From NCBI GenBank assembly GCA_943737045.1, contig CALSFV010000362.1, forward strand, positions 1 to 64,000: a stretch of DNA of 64,000 nt. The letters are read 5' to 3'. The number at the start of each line of letters is the position of its first letter. The stretch's first letter is position 1. The notes under the pieces are model-generated. The model was given only the letters and a program-made list of their open reading frames with translations, did not search any database and was not told the origin of the DNA. This DNA comes from Parapristionchus giblindavisi. Lineage: Eukaryota > Nematoda > Chromadorea > Rhabditida > Diplogasteridae. The position numbers were made by a program, and so were the translations under genes. This document shows, in pieces, positions 1 through 11,934 of this stretch.

Positions 1-750
1 GAGAGGGAGAGAGGGGGTGAGGGAGAAGTGTTTAAGAGGTATAGATAGGAATGTAGTAGACATTTGTCCGTGTTATTCAGAAGAGTGAAAGAGGAAGTTG
101 AATGAGAGAGGGGATTAAACGATCAAAAGATTAGAATGAAAAGAAAGATCAAAGATCAAATCTCTTCCTTAATATTATCATGTCTTTTAGGATTAGAGGA
201 AGGAAGTGAGGAATATAAATCTATGAGAAATATAAATCATATTTAAGATGTATAATTATAAGTAGATGTGATGAGAGATAGTGATGGAAAGATCAAAGAT
301 CATTGAGTCCCTATTACAGTGTCCATGATTATCTTTGATCTTTGAACTTTGGCTACAAATCTCTATGTATGTTCGACGACAACATGATAAAATCTCAGTT
401 AAAATAAACTACACAAATAATCAGACATGAATAATAGATCGAAATACGGTAATTGTTCTGTTATAGAATTTCTCATTCAAGAATAGTCTGATGACCCATC
501 TCAAGAACGTGATCAATATTTCATATTATTTAATTATTATAGTTATTTAAAATTGTAGATGGTGACATAGGGACCCAATGTCAGCGACATTTTAATGCTT
601 CAATGGAAGTCGATTGAATGAATGAAAAGAGAAGCTTGAAATGTAATTGATGGAGAAAAGGAAAAAATTCAATTGATAGAGAAGGAAGAAGTGAATATGA
701 TGGAAATGAAAAGAGGTTCACGCATGAAAGGGAATGATAAATCATTTTAT
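1..750. other. AT/GA-rich intergenic sequence, no gene seen
   Basis: I see no supported exon here. The stretch is purine-rich at its start and has scattered GATCAAAGATCA words (around 125-165 and 290-345) that recur throughout the window. There is no open frame with coding character. Confidence 0.5.
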
Positions 751-901
751 GGCACTAGGTCGAATGAGAACCGATGAATAATAACCGACTGGATGATAAC
801 CATTTGCATATTTTGTCTATTCATTAGCGCTTGTCTCTCATATGCAAATGGTTATCATTCAGTCGGTTATTATTCATCGGTTCTCATTGGACCTAGTGTC
901 C
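751..901. mobile_element. Small hairpin (MITE-like) inverted repeat
   Basis: The left arm (751-810) and right arm (841-901) are near-perfect inverted copies of about 60 bases around a 30-base loop. The outer ends read GGCACTAGGTC and GACCTAGTGTCC. The flanks read ATTTTAT on the left and ATTTTAC on the right, which may be an imperfect target duplication. No coding capacity. The family is not identified; this is inferred to be a non-autonomous DNA transposon. Confidence 0.65.
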
Positions 902-1608
902 ATTTTACATATTGTCTGGAACTTTTTCATTTCGTAAGCAAAGAAAGAAGTATCAGCGAAACCATTTCATGTCACAAAAGACCAATAGTGACAAATTGCA
1001 ATTAGTTGAGGTCAATAAAGTGATTAAATTTAAACCAAAATGTAAAACTTTAGGGATGGGTTACAGTTGTTCTAAAGATCGAATTACTTAATGATATTTA
1101 AGGTCAAACTTAGCAGCTAAGAAAAGATTCTTAGTGGTGAGATGAAGAATCGCTCGTAGCTCAATTCGATTATTCTAACGATGAGGAAATGCATAATGAA
1201 AGTAGGAAAGAATATATTAATAATAATCAGATACTAAATATATTATATAAATAGATTAATGAACGTCACGAGACACAAAAGATATCAAGGTTTCACACGG
1301 TCTATACGCATTTTTCTGATTTTGAGAAACGACAAAAAGGTCAAATAAAAAGTGCGAAAAGATATGCGAAATGAGGATAATTATAGAATTAGATTGTGAA
1401 GGAAAGAGATAAGTTCGTTAATGATCTATTCATATCTATTTTAATGAACTGCCTTTATAAATGAACTTTTGATATTCCATTCATGATTACGTTTCGCAAT
1501 TTCTATAGTTTTTTTTAAGAAAACAAAACAGAGTATTTTCAAAAATAAATTCCACCATCCAAAAATATTGATTGAAATCTCGTATTCGAGATGGCTGATT
1601 GAACAGGT
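902..1608. other. Intergenic, nothing recognised
   Basis: AT-rich sequence between two small inverted repeats. I see no exon, RNA gene or tandem repeat in it. Confidence 0.4.
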
Positions 1609-1731
1609 ACCTTTAAAGACACACTCGGGATGGTTATACTCTCCGCTATGGCAACGCTCTCTCACAGACAAAGAAAGTGGGAGAGCATTGTCAGAGAGTT
1701 TCTCATTAGCTCGGGTTGTGTCTTTAAAGGT
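1609..1731. mobile_element. Short inverted-repeat element with CTTTAAAG ends
   Basis: The left end (1609-1629) begins ACCTTTAAAGACACACTCGG and the right end (1710-1731) is its inverse, ending GTGTCTTTAAAGGT. The interior is an ACGCTCTCTCACAGACAAAG-type sequence, and a degraded relative of it occurs near 10787-10890. The short open frames across it (1568-1827) are by-products of the repeat. Inferred to be a MITE. Confidence 0.55.
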
Positions 1732-1823
1732 TGCACACGTCAATGGTTTATCCTCATTCGATACACTATCTATTTCAATGGGAAAGCCCTTTGGACTATG
1801 AAGAGAAAGGCTTCTCTTCATCC

Positions 1824-4050
1824 TTAAGAGACCGGCTCGGTAAGACTCGAGCATGGTCCGGACATTCGCGAGGAATTTCGATCTGGCCCCCAATACTTTC
1901 ATCATAGACGCATACCGGGGGGATACCGATGAAAGTTATAGTGAAAATGCCCTTAGGCTCAAACCCGGCTCAAATATGTCACATTAATTAAAAAAATTGA
2001 AAAATTCATATCTTTTCAATCGTGATAGCTAGGACTTTTATTTCTTTTTATTAGTGAACAACATGTCAAGCACTCTTACAAACACTGCTGAACACTAATA
2101 TCATATCGTTTTGAATATGTTTTTTCGGGTCTGATTTTCAGATTTTTTTCCTTCTATCTTCGTTGAAGAGATACTGCAAGAAAATTCATAGTGCATATTG
2201 TAGCCCTGACGATTATGTACATGTTGGTCACATTCCCTTGGCCAGCCAGTTTGTCATAAGCCTCGAGAATTGCAACTGAATATGAGATATGTGTAAATTG
2301 GAAAAATCGAAAATTAAATTTCTTGAAATTCGCAAGAGCAAGAGTTAGCTTTATAATGTCATTTTACTCGTAGTGATGCGCGTATATAGGAAAAATATAC
2401 AAATAGACTTGGACTACATTTTAAAAAAATTTAGAAAAATAATTATTTTATTTTTATTTTTTCAACTGCCACATTCAGTCGACCGTCAAGGCAAGTTGAT
2501 TCATAGGGCGGATGGTGGCTAATGCATGTGCGTTTGCAGAAACGACTGCAACGTGATGAGTCGTCGTTTCGCAGATCTTGAATTTATTTTTTTATTTATC
2601 AAACTTGAATATTTATATGTTTCTTTCATATAAATCGGTTGGAAGGTAGCGTATTGCATCCAAAGCTGTACCATTTTAATCTGTAGGAGTATACGCTATT
2701 GGACTACCGTCAACGTCAAGAATCGCGAACTGATTTTTTTTTTCAGTCGACTCATGATTTTCAACCATGACCCCGGGTTCATGGTTGAGAATTTCTGAGG
2801 CCGAAAATTCATGATGATCCCAGATCAAATACTATTTGGCATTATATCAGCAGTGGGCCAACTTTTATTTTTATGGATACCATAGTTCGAATTACCGTAA
2901 TCTAGCTACCGTATCCTATAATAATGTGGTGAGATTCTCGGAAAATTCATGTACGTGCATTACTATTACGGTAATTCGAGTTATGGAATCCATAAAAATA
3001 AAAGTTGGTCCACTGTTGATGTAATGCCAAATAGTATTTGGTCTGGGATCATCATGAATTTTTCGACCTCAGCCATTCTCAACCATGAACCCGGGGTCAT
3101 GGTTGAAAATAATGGGTCGACTGAAAAAAAAATCAGTTCGCGATTCTTGACGTTGACGGTAGTCCAATAGCGTATACTCGTACTGATTAAAATGGTACAG
3201 CTTTGGATGCAATGCGCTACCTTCCAACCGATTTATATGAAAGAAACATATAAATATTCAAGTTTGATAAATAAAAAAATAAATTCAAGATCTGCTAAAC
3301 GACGACTCTTCACGTTGCAGTCGTTTCTGCAAACGCACATGCATTAGCCACCATCCGCCCTATGAATCAACTTTCCTTGACGGTCGACTGAATGTGGCAG
3401 TTGAAAAAATAAAAATAAAATAATTTTTTTTCAAAATTTTTAAAAAATGTAGTCCAAGTCTATTTGTATATTTTTCCTATGTACGCGCATCGCTACGAGT
3501 AAAATGACATTGTAAAGCTAACTCTTGCTCTTGCGAATTTCAAGAAATTTAATTTTCGATTTTTCCAATTTACACATATCTCATATTCAGTTGCAATTCT
3601 CGAGGCTTATGACAAACTGGCTGGCCAAGGGAATGTGACCAACATGTACATAATCGTCAGGGCTACAATATGCACTATGAATTTTCTTGCAGTATCTCTT
3701 CAACGAGGATAGAAGGAAAAAAATCTGAAAATCAGACCCGAAAAAACATATTCAAAACGATATGATATTAGTGTTCAGCAGTGTTTGTAAGAGTGCTTGA
3801 CATGTTATTCACTAATAAAAAGAAATAAAAGTCCTAGCTATCACGATTGAAAAGATATGATTTTTTCAATTTTTTAATTAATGTGACATATTTGAGCCGG
3901 GTTTGAGCCTAAGGGCATTTTCACTATAACTTTCATCGGTCTCCCCCCGGTATGTGTCTATGATGAAAGTATTGAGGGCCAGATCGAAATTCCTCGCGAA
4001 TGTCCGGCAGGGGGTCAAAATGCTCGAGTCTTACCGAGCCGGTCTCTTAA
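1824..4050. mobile_element. Long foldback element, arms about 1 kb, TTAA ends
   Basis: Bases 1824 to about 2905 and about 2969 to 4050 are inverted copies, with a central loop of about 60 bases. The outer ends read TTAAGAGACCGGCTCGG and CCGAGCCGGTCTCTTAA, so TTAA flanks both ends and may be the target duplication. The arms match over long stretches with few differences (for example the ACTTTCATCGGT and CATGACCCCGGG regions), so the insertion is probably fairly young or is homogenised by gene conversion. No transposase frame is present. TTAA duplications are typical of piggyBac and Kolobok superfamilies, but the terminal bases do not settle which. Confidence 0.8.
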
Positions 4051-4429
4051 AGGGAATGTCACCAAGGGTGATAAGGAATCAAACAACAAGGAGAGATCAA
4101 AGCGTTTAAGGAATACTCTGGGATACGGTACATATCGATTTTTCGAATAACCACCAAAGTTCAAAGATCATTCGATAAATGTTTATTATTCTTTTCTATT
4201 TTGCTCTTATCAGCGTGATGACCGATAGAAGAGGGAACGGAAAGAGCATGAAAGAGTCAATAATACGTAGTCTTTCATCGTGACCTACCGTATACGGTAT
4301 GCATTGACAGGGTTTTCGCGGTAAGAGACATTTCAATGTGAACATATGAAAAGGGCATCAGAATGGGAAAGAGAAGGAAGAAGACCTTTTTTGAAGAGAT
4401 CCCTCTCGATCTAATATTAGATGTGTATT

Positions 4430-4620
4430 AGAGTAGGAGAGGTGGGGAGGGGGAGGAGAGGGAGGGACGAAAGGGAGAGGGAGAGAGGAATAAGGAGAGG
4501 GAGAGAGGAATAAGGAGAGGGAGAGAGGATAGGGAGAGAGGAAAGGGAGAGGGAGAAGGGAATAAGGAGAAGGAGAGAGGAAAGGGAGAAGGAGAGGGGA
4601 ATAAGGAGAGGGAGACTCTG
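4430..4620. repeat. GAGAGG-rich purine tract
   Basis: Irregular purine tract made of GGGAGAGGGAGAGAGGAATAA-like units, the opposite strand sense to the pyrimidine hexamer array that follows. Low complexity; the open frame across it is not a gene. Confidence 0.7.
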
Positions 4621-4771
4621 TAATTCACATCGTAGTATTCACTTGAGAGAGAAAAGTAGGATGTATGTCTCAGTCTTCCCTCTATCTCATCGATTAGAAA
4701 TTCAGGAGAGGGAGAGAGAAGGAGAGGAAGAGGGAGGTAGACATAGCTTCCCCAAAATTTCTCATATAGCT

Positions 4772-4967
4772 CTACCTCCCTCTCCCTCTCCCTCTCCCTC
4801 TCCCTCTCCCTCTCCCTCTCCCTCTCCCTCTCCCTCTCCCTCTCCCTCTCCCTCTCCCTCTCCCTCTCCCTCTCCCTCTCCCTCTCCCTCTCCCTCTCCC
4901 TCTCCCTCTCCCTCTCCCTCTCCCTCTCCCTCTCCCTCTCCCTCTCCCTCTCCCTCTCCCTCTCCCT
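4772..4967 (+). repeat. (CCCTCT)n hexanucleotide microsatellite
   Basis: About 32 nearly perfect copies of CCCTCT run without interruption. Because the unit is six bases, both strands stay open and give Ser-Pro (plus) or Arg-Glu (minus) dipeptide frames (4643-4999 plus and 4428-4973 minus), which I do not regard as genes. The neighbouring purine tract could form a hairpin with it or support triplex structures. Confidence 0.95.
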
Positions 4968-4969
4968 TT

Positions 4970-5480
4970 TCATCTGAATATGAGAGAAATAGGCGATGAC
5001 AGCGAGTGCGTCAACACGAAAACAATAAGACTAAGAAGACGAAGGAATATGCTAATTGCTCTCTCTCTATTATAGTATTTTCATCGATCGATACCGTATT
5101 CCGAATAAACAGTAACACTCATCGATCCATACCATATTCTGTACATACAGTAACTCCAATAGATTGATACCGTACTGTGTGTAAATGTAAGAAACGCGTC
5201 TTCAGTCTATAGAAAACAATCTTGTGTTCAAAGTCGCGAAAAGAAAAGAAAAATAGTTGAGAGAGTGTGTAAAACGAGGAGAGCTCTATCATCTGCTTTT
5301 CTTCTTATTGTCATTGGTGATAATCTCACGGCGGCTCAATGATAGTAACTAAGAAGCTCTTGCCTGAGAAAGAAAGTATCGCAAACTGAGTGATGATGAG
5401 CAGCGCAAAAGTTGATTACGGTATATCTGGGCGCTCGCTTCTGACTAGACCTATCATCGAGTTTTACGATTCGCGAGACA
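4970..5480. other. Intergenic, nothing recognised
   Basis: Three ATCGAT(C)ATACC..T-type segments (about 5088, 5130, 5161) resemble one another, but I see no gene or defined element. Confidence 0.35.
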
Positions 5481-5554
5481 TGCCGAGATGGCTTAGTGGA
5501 TAGAGCTTTTGTTTAGAGATCCGAACCTCGTAGGTTCGAATCCCGCCCAGTGCA
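5481..5554 (+). ncRNA. tRNA-like sequence with Pol III A and B boxes
   Basis: TGGCTTAGTGG (5489-5499) fits the tRNA A-box consensus and GGTTCGAATCC (5533-5543) fits the B box exactly, 44 bases apart from start to start. The surrounding sequence does not fold convincingly into a tRNA: the acceptor arm GCCGAGA has no good partner near the CAGTGC end and the anticodon arm is poor. It may be a tRNA pseudogene or the head of a tRNA-derived SINE. No oligo-T terminator follows immediately. Confidence 0.4.
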
Positions 5555-5559
5555 AATCA

Positions 5560-6736
5560 ACTTTGCCGATTTTTCGTAATGCAAGAGCCTTCAAGCCAAA
5601 GTTAAATGTAGGGATTTCTCTTCATTGAACCGCCGTGAATCTCAAAATGACCCCTCCCCTCATCATTCAGAACAACAATTCATGCATCATGAATAAACGT
5701 GGAGGACAATATAAGAGGGACATGAATCAAAATAGAAATCATTTCATCTTATGATGTATTTTTGTATTCTAAAGTTGTATTCATCACTTTTCCATTAAAT
5801 TAAAACTTCTCCTAATCCCCTGATATTTATTTTAATCATAGAAATTTTTTTTTAATTTGGTACTACAATTTAGTGAAATATTACTATGGTGAATTTTTTT
5901 TATTTGTATTTAATTCACTTTAAATTGCAATTGAATATAATGCAGACTATGACCTTGGCTATACTTAGTAGCTAGGGCTGTCCTTAGATGTACTTAAGCA
6001 GGTAAGGTCGTCCTTAGTCGTACTTAGTCACTAAGGACAGACTAAACATCATAGGTCATCTTCTGTTCTTTTTGGGGACTCTTGTCCTTCCTATGATGAC
6101 TTGTCGAGTACAGAGAACTCTCGATCGCAGTCACGAGTGTACGAGGAGTCTGTAAAGATCAAAGTTCAAAAGGGGCGGAGCTAAACTTGGATACAGTATA
6201 CCTGTGCCGGAGTTTGCCTTCCAGAACGACGATTGCGATTGCTGCTACGCTTGAGTTGCCTCCTGAAGATCAGTGGTCAAAGAAAAAAATATTTCAAACA
6301 AACAAAACAACAAACAACAAAATCAAAGATCAAACTACATATAGTCAAGAGCTGAAACTACAAATATCAAAGATCATTGTACCGTACTTTGTACTCTTCT
6401 TCTGAGTTGGCGTAGGCGTGCGGGCGGATTTCCGTGTACGACAGGTTTGCAGGGAAGGAGGAAGAGGAGAACGGACGGGAGCGGTACTGTAGAAGGTATT
6501 ATTGATTGAATAGGATGATTACGGTAGTATTGATTAATTAAGTGGTTTACGTTGTTACGGTGTGATTAATTGGTTAGATTGAATATCCCCATTGGGTAGA
6601 GGTTCACTGTCTAGAACTTAATGGCCGAAACAGTGAATCTCGCCACTTCTAATAACTACTTTTGATTCATTAATATTTAATTTTATGAGTACATTTGCAT
6701 GTTTAACTATGACATATTTCGATTATAATATGTAGT
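5560..6736. other. Intergenic/3' flank, nothing coding seen
   Basis: Includes a near-repeat of GTCCTTAG.TGTACTTAG.. around 5970-6050 and several GATCAAAG words. The weak frame at 6187-6405 has no splice signals or family likeness. The end abuts the 3' end of the minus-strand gene. Confidence 0.4.
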
Positions 6737-9206
6737 TTAGTGTATGTTGAAAACTAACATTGTTTGAGTGCGTTCCACCGTTGCTGATTTTACAGTACTC
6801 CGTGCAATCGTCTTAGGAGGCCCAACCACGGGAGTTCTCTGATCCTTCGCAGATGCCGTGTAAGTCTTCGCCGTTTTCGATCCAGAACCAGAGCCAAGAG
6901 TCGGCGCCATTATAGTCGCCAATGATGAACCCTCATTAGGCGCTGGCGCCAACTCTCTAAGTACTGGTATTGTTGGTACTACCGCCTCACTTGATGGTGC
7001 ATCGTTGAGATCGAGCTAAATCAGTTCATGATAGGTTGGAAAGGGTACTGTAGTCGTGTGTACCTGATAGCAATAGATCTTCATGTTGAGTGTGTCACAT
7101 CCAAGAGAAAGGACGAGTAACTGTCGCATCATACCGATCTTGCTCGCTCCTAGAAACAACAAAAAATTAAGCAAAATTTATTGTCACATTTTTGCATGTA
7201 TGATAAATTAATATTAATTTAATTTAATGGGCAACAAATTAAGAACTAATGTCATAAACTACTTATCTATTCTCGATACTAAACAACATTCCTACTAACT
7301 AGACATATTCTGATTTTCTTTGTGAATGACTATTGAAACAGCTTGATAGTTCAAAATTTTCTCGGTTAATCTTTTTGGCCTTTGAAATTTACCATTAATA
7401 ATAAAACTGAATAATACCTTTAATAATGGGTTCGCCCTTATCAAGAATTCCGAAGACAACGTGACTGCGATCACGAATCTGATATTAGGAAGGATTTCAG
7501 ATGACGAAAGGGGCGGGGCTTAGAACACAAAAGGGTCGGAGCTAGGGATGTGAAAGTGGACGGAGCAACCTGATCAAGATTTTCCCTGATCACATCAAGC
7601 AGTCCATCTCTTAGTTGGTTGATATCGAACTGCATCATGACAGCACTCTTCGAGACGATATCGATTATCTAAGATCAAAGATCAAAGATCAACTATTATG
7701 CAAAAGATCAAAGATCAAACCACAAACCAACCTCGAGTCCTCGTCCGGTAGAATCGAATAGGATGCGAGGTGAGAAGATGGAGAGGGCGGAAACGGCAGA
7801 GGAGACTGCGCCACTAACAGAGTTGTTGACAACACTGAAGATATCAAACATCAAAATACAAAGATTTAAGATCAGAATACAAAGATCAGAGATCAGGCTA
7901 CAAAGATCAGAGGCAAAGATTAAATACCTTCTACTGACGGATTTTCGCCTCTGTATCATAATCTTGATGCCGTTAGAGTTGTTGGTGGGAGACACATCCC
8001 GAACGACAGATACCTGTTGAAAGATCAAAGATCAATGATCAAGAGATCAAAAGATCAAAACCTTGTTTGGATTGCGACCGTGCAACTCGTCTTCAGCAGC
8101 GTCATCGTCATCATTGGAAGACTGTCGTGGACAGGCTGAATGAGATTACGGTATGATCCAAAGATCAAAGATCAGGATTGCACCCTTATTGACAATATTT
8201 TCAATTACAAAGTAACACACGGATTAGATTAGTTAGATCCACTCGTTTCTCTCATTTCTTTTCAAATCGTATTGTAAATATTTGGAACTTTCCCTAATTA
8301 CTCGATTATATGTCTTAATCCTAAATTGGTTACTAATTCAATTACATTAGTTATTTCTAGTTCTTCTTCTAGACTTAATTCTTCAATTTTCACGGCTATT
8401 CTTACGCAGCCCAGTTGCACAGCGTTTCTCTAACACGGGGAGAGCGCGCATTGAAATTTTGGCAAAATGCTAAAAATTACGGTATGACAGCACCATGGTG
8501 CTCTCTCACTTTCTTTTTCGCTCTACTTCTTTTCTCTGTTTCACTATGACCGCTCTCGAAACGCTGTGAGATGTGGCATAATAAACTATGTATTCAACCA
8601 TTTTCATGTACGTGTCCTAATATGTAGTGTTTATACCATACCCGAATAGTACACTATGGTCAAAGATAAACTCACAGACTTCTTGGACAGGTTTAGCGAG
8701 TTCCTGGGGTGTCTCTTTGACTGACTTCCGAGAAGCCGCGTCAATGCGATCATAGTAGTTCTGAGATACGGTAGATTATTGATTGGTAACTACCGTATGT
8801 TTTGATCTAATCTGGTCTTCAGTTTAGTCTCATGTACCAGTCCATATAATACAAGGATCTACAGTTGTTTATGTTTTACAGTAATCTACCATAGTGTACA
8901 ATACACTCTAATCTTGTCTATCCTGCAGAACGATCTATCATAATCATCAATTCTAAATCTACCGTATACCTTGATTCGATCCCTTTCTCTCAGTGTATAA
9001 GCGGTGCCGAATGCGATGAGAAACGTAGCAAAGATGCCCAATCCGATGAGAGGAGGGAAATAAACTGGCCAATGGAGAACCACTCGACATTGACCATAGT
9101 GATTACTGTAGATACACCATAATTATAGTGAGAATGGTATGAACATCATACATAATACGGATTAGGGAGACTCACATAGTTGAAGCAATGCTTGTCTCAT
9201 TTTCAT
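6737..9206 (-). CDS. Unrecognised protein with one N-terminal membrane span, 10 coding exons
   Basis: I do not recognise the family. Exons on the minus strand: 9206-9176, 9082-8970, 8760-8676, 8135-8062, 8013-7928, 7834-7732, 7647-7570, 7478-7418, 7149-7064, 7015-6737. All junctions are GT-AG and all phases agree, giving 331 residues. Exon 2 encodes a clear hydrophobic helix (residues about 15-35) followed by the basic stretch LRERDRIK, so a single-pass anchor is likely. A DDDDAAEDE acidic run, a basic IQRRKSVSR segment, an Ala/Ser-rich stretch and a low-complexity Gly/Ser/Thr tail follow. The start could be 9206 or the next ATG at 9200. It is divergent from the TM2D1-like gene, with 305 bases between the ATGs. 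The function is unknown. Confidence 0.7.
8417..8571. mobile_element. Short element with CACAGCGTTTC inverted ends (inside intron)
   Basis: CACAGCGTTTC at the left and GAAACGCTGTG at the right are inverse copies about 130 bases apart, and the sequence between is CT/GA rich. It lies in an intron of the minus-strand membrane-protein gene. No matching flanking duplication is evident, so the family is uncertain. Confidence 0.5.
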
Positions 9207-9511
9207 AAGAGCTATTGTAACCGGTCATCAGAATGAAAACATAAGAAAATGAAGGCGAGAAAATTTTCTATAAATATTTTGTTGGCATGTGTGAATATTT
9301 TGCCTAATGTCTGGAAGTATGAAAATTGCTTTATAATTATAAACAAAAAATAGAGTGATACAATATTTATTTTTCTCCGACAAAAAATAAAGTTAGTTGA
9401 CGATTGGTAGTGCGTGTGACTGCGTCATTTGACTTACCGTATTCTGCCCTTTTCTTGAGTTCGAGATGATTTCATACAATTTAAATTAATTTTTCCAACA
9501 TAAATGGAGTT
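9207..9511. promoter_or_regulatory. Divergent promoter region
   Basis: 305 bases separate the start codons of the minus-strand membrane-protein gene and the plus-strand TM2D1-like gene, so the two probably share a control region. The sequence is AT-rich. I see no specific site that I can name. Confidence 0.45.
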
Positions 9512-11584
9512 ATGCTGTTGGTTTTAATCTTCTTGGCCGCTTCACAAGCCGTAGCAGCGGATCCGCCCGCGACACGAACGGAACCACCGCGCGGCAACGT
9601 CACCAAAGATGTCTTGATGCGCGTTGATTGTTCGACTCTTCACAAATTACAGTTAGTTTTCAATGTATTTCTGCTATGGTTCTCGTTTTAAGAACAATGA
9701 TAATACTAGAGTAATTTAATCCTTCAAGTGACTATATGAGAATGATTAAGCGGTCATTAGAACATTTTTTTAAATTGTTTAAGGTATGTCTGTGATCCCA
9801 TAGTTTACGATGAACAGAAGCAGCAACCGTTAACGTGCAATCTGGATAATTCTGTCACCGGTATGCTTTTACTATTGTTCGGATCTTCCGTATTCTTTTC
9901 GCTAACAAAGAAATAATTTGTTAAATATGACAATGTTCTCCATATTTTATTTATTTATTTATCATACATCATAAAGATGCTTCAACAAGTAACTTAACTA
10001 AAAGCTATGCAACAATTAAAATATATACAGCGGAAATATTGTAGCTTGTTTATTACTATTTAAATTAATTGCTATTCCTTTCAGTAACATGCTACGTGAA
10101 TCGTCCTAATCTGATATGTGAGGACGACAATACGGAATTCTCCATGACCTTACCCGATGCCTGCCGGTAAGCGACCTGTGAATTATTGTGATTGATGCGC
10201 TGTTAAAAGCTCATGAGTACGGCTAATACATTCTACTTTTATGAGCGCAAACTCGGTGATTTCCGGTTTCTGGTCTCATATATTCTCAGATATTATCATT
10301 ATTCGAACAATAAATATCAGTCCTTTCCTGCACATATTAGACATACATTTTATAAATACACATGAATATTATTTTATTTTTACTTTTAATATTCTAAATG
10401 AATTTACTTACTCTTTAGATACGGTGCCCATACGAATCATGCAACCGCTCTACTTCTCTCCATATTCTGTGGTCTACTCGGACTTGATCGATTCTATTTA
10501 GGATACTATACCATTGGTATTTATTTTAATATACTTTCTATTTCCATATCTGCTATTATGCTAATGAATGCCATCATATGATAGAAATCGATGAAAGGTC
10601 AAAACATACAATTCTGCTTTATTAAAATATATGTCAATTTTTGTATTATAGGTGTTATCAAGCTATTCTCACTCGGAGGACTCTTCATGTTGTACATGGT
10701 GGATGTGGTCCTCATATCATTACAGGTATAATCATGATGATTACGAAAATCTCGATTGAGATTGAAACAGTTTGACTGTTGAAGACACTCCAAGCTATTT
10801 TGACTCTCCGCTCTTTCAACACTTTGACAGACAAAGAAAATGAGAGTGTGACCAGAGAGAAGAGGCTTAAATTTGCTCGTGTGTAACTTTAATAGAGCTT
10901 TCAGTTGTTTATATGTTATTTTAATCCTATCTTTGATACGGTATGGATTTAGGGGAGACTAAACGATATCGGATAATTATATAATAAATGATAGCATATC
11001 TACTACATTACAGGCACTCGAGCCGGCCGATGGAACTGGATACATCATGAACGTATTCGGACCTAAGGTATGTCCAATAATAATAATAATAATTATATTA
11101 TTACTCGGTTTCGTAGTTCTTTGAACAATTACTAGGTCGGTGTGAAAGTTGTGGGACTCATGTTTTACTAATTATATTTTAGCTGAGAGAAAATCTGATA
11201 TCTTGCTGAAATACCTCATTTCATTAAAGACAATGCATGCAATAAACTCGAAGTAATCGAAAAATGGTTGGCCTATTTCACTGTCCTTGATAAACAAAGA
11301 GTTCTTTGACGGCGGTATCTAAAAGCAGTCCATTCTGCAGCGTGAGAGCATATAATGCTGCAAATAATGTTTGTTGTTCAAAAGTGGTGTGGTAAAGAAA
11401 TGTGTTCCAAGTCTTTCACACCGAGTATTATTGACCCGGAATTTACTGGTTTCATGCCGCTTACTAAAGTCAAAGAAATACACAAGTCAGGTTTACCATC
11501 GTATCCTTTTAGGCTTATCCAGTCCGCTTCGACAACCAATCGTACGTGTACGAGGAGTTCTCATGTACGGATTGTTTCCCTTGA
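9512..11584 (+). CDS. TM2D1: TM2 domain-containing protein, TM2D1-like
   Basis: Exons: 9512-9651, 9784-9860, 10085-10166, 10419-10516, 10652-10725, 11014-11067, 11513-11584, all with consistent phases. The protein starts with a cleavable signal peptide (MLLVLIFLAASQAVAA). An extracellular part with paired cysteines follows (VDCSTL, YVCDP, LTCNL, VTCYV, LICED, DACRYG), then two membrane helices with the family hallmark DRFYLGY between them, VDVVLISLQ in the second helix, and a PADGTGYIMNVFGP tail. TM2 proteins lie in secretory/endosomal membranes; the Drosophila relatives act with Notch and the family has been linked to amyloid-beta peptide. The PADGTGYI tail points to the TM2D1 branch rather than TM2D2 or TM2D3. 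It is followed at about 350 bases by Tim10 on the same strand. Confidence 0.88.
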
Positions 11585-11934
11585 CTCCGCCTCCTTTTCC
11601 TATATTGTTTCGTCATACTTCTAGGAGTATCGATCTTGCGCTAGTTAATTGATCATCTAATTGCAGCACATTGTCAATCTTTCATTGTATTCAATACGGG
11701 CCTATCTTTATTGATTGATTCATTTTCGAAATTTGTTTGTATCGATGAAATTCCACTTATTCCCCATTACGAATGGGTATCATGTACATTGTTGTAAATA
11801 TCGCATAAAGTATTTATTTTTGTATGAGTATGTATTCATGATTATCGATCAATACAGGTACTGTAGCCTGATTTTTTATCTGAGTATTGATTATTCTAGG
11901 ATTACCGTAATCCAACATTGTCGTTCGTTGCAGG
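11585..11934 (+). promoter_or_regulatory. Intercistronic gap with candidate trans-splice acceptor
   Basis: 350 bases lie between the TM2D1-like stop and the Tim10 ATG. The gap ends in TCGTTGCAG, one base before the ATG at 11935. An acceptor with almost no 5' UTR behind it is what a spliced-leader site looks like in a nematode operon's downstream gene. A 5' UTR intron is the alternative. Confidence 0.45.

Noticed and set aside
1441..1905. 154-residue minus frame
   Set aside because: It runs through a short inverted-repeat element and into the foldback element; no coding likeness.
4428..4999. Long frames on both strands (Arg-Glu and Ser-Pro dipeptide proteins)
   Set aside because: They are direct translations of the (CCCTCT)n microsatellite and flanking purine tract; no splice, start or family support.
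11355..11652. 89-93-residue frames around the last TM2D1-like exon
   Set aside because: The true exon (11513-11584) is in a different frame and ends in a stop at 11584; the longer frames continue past it.
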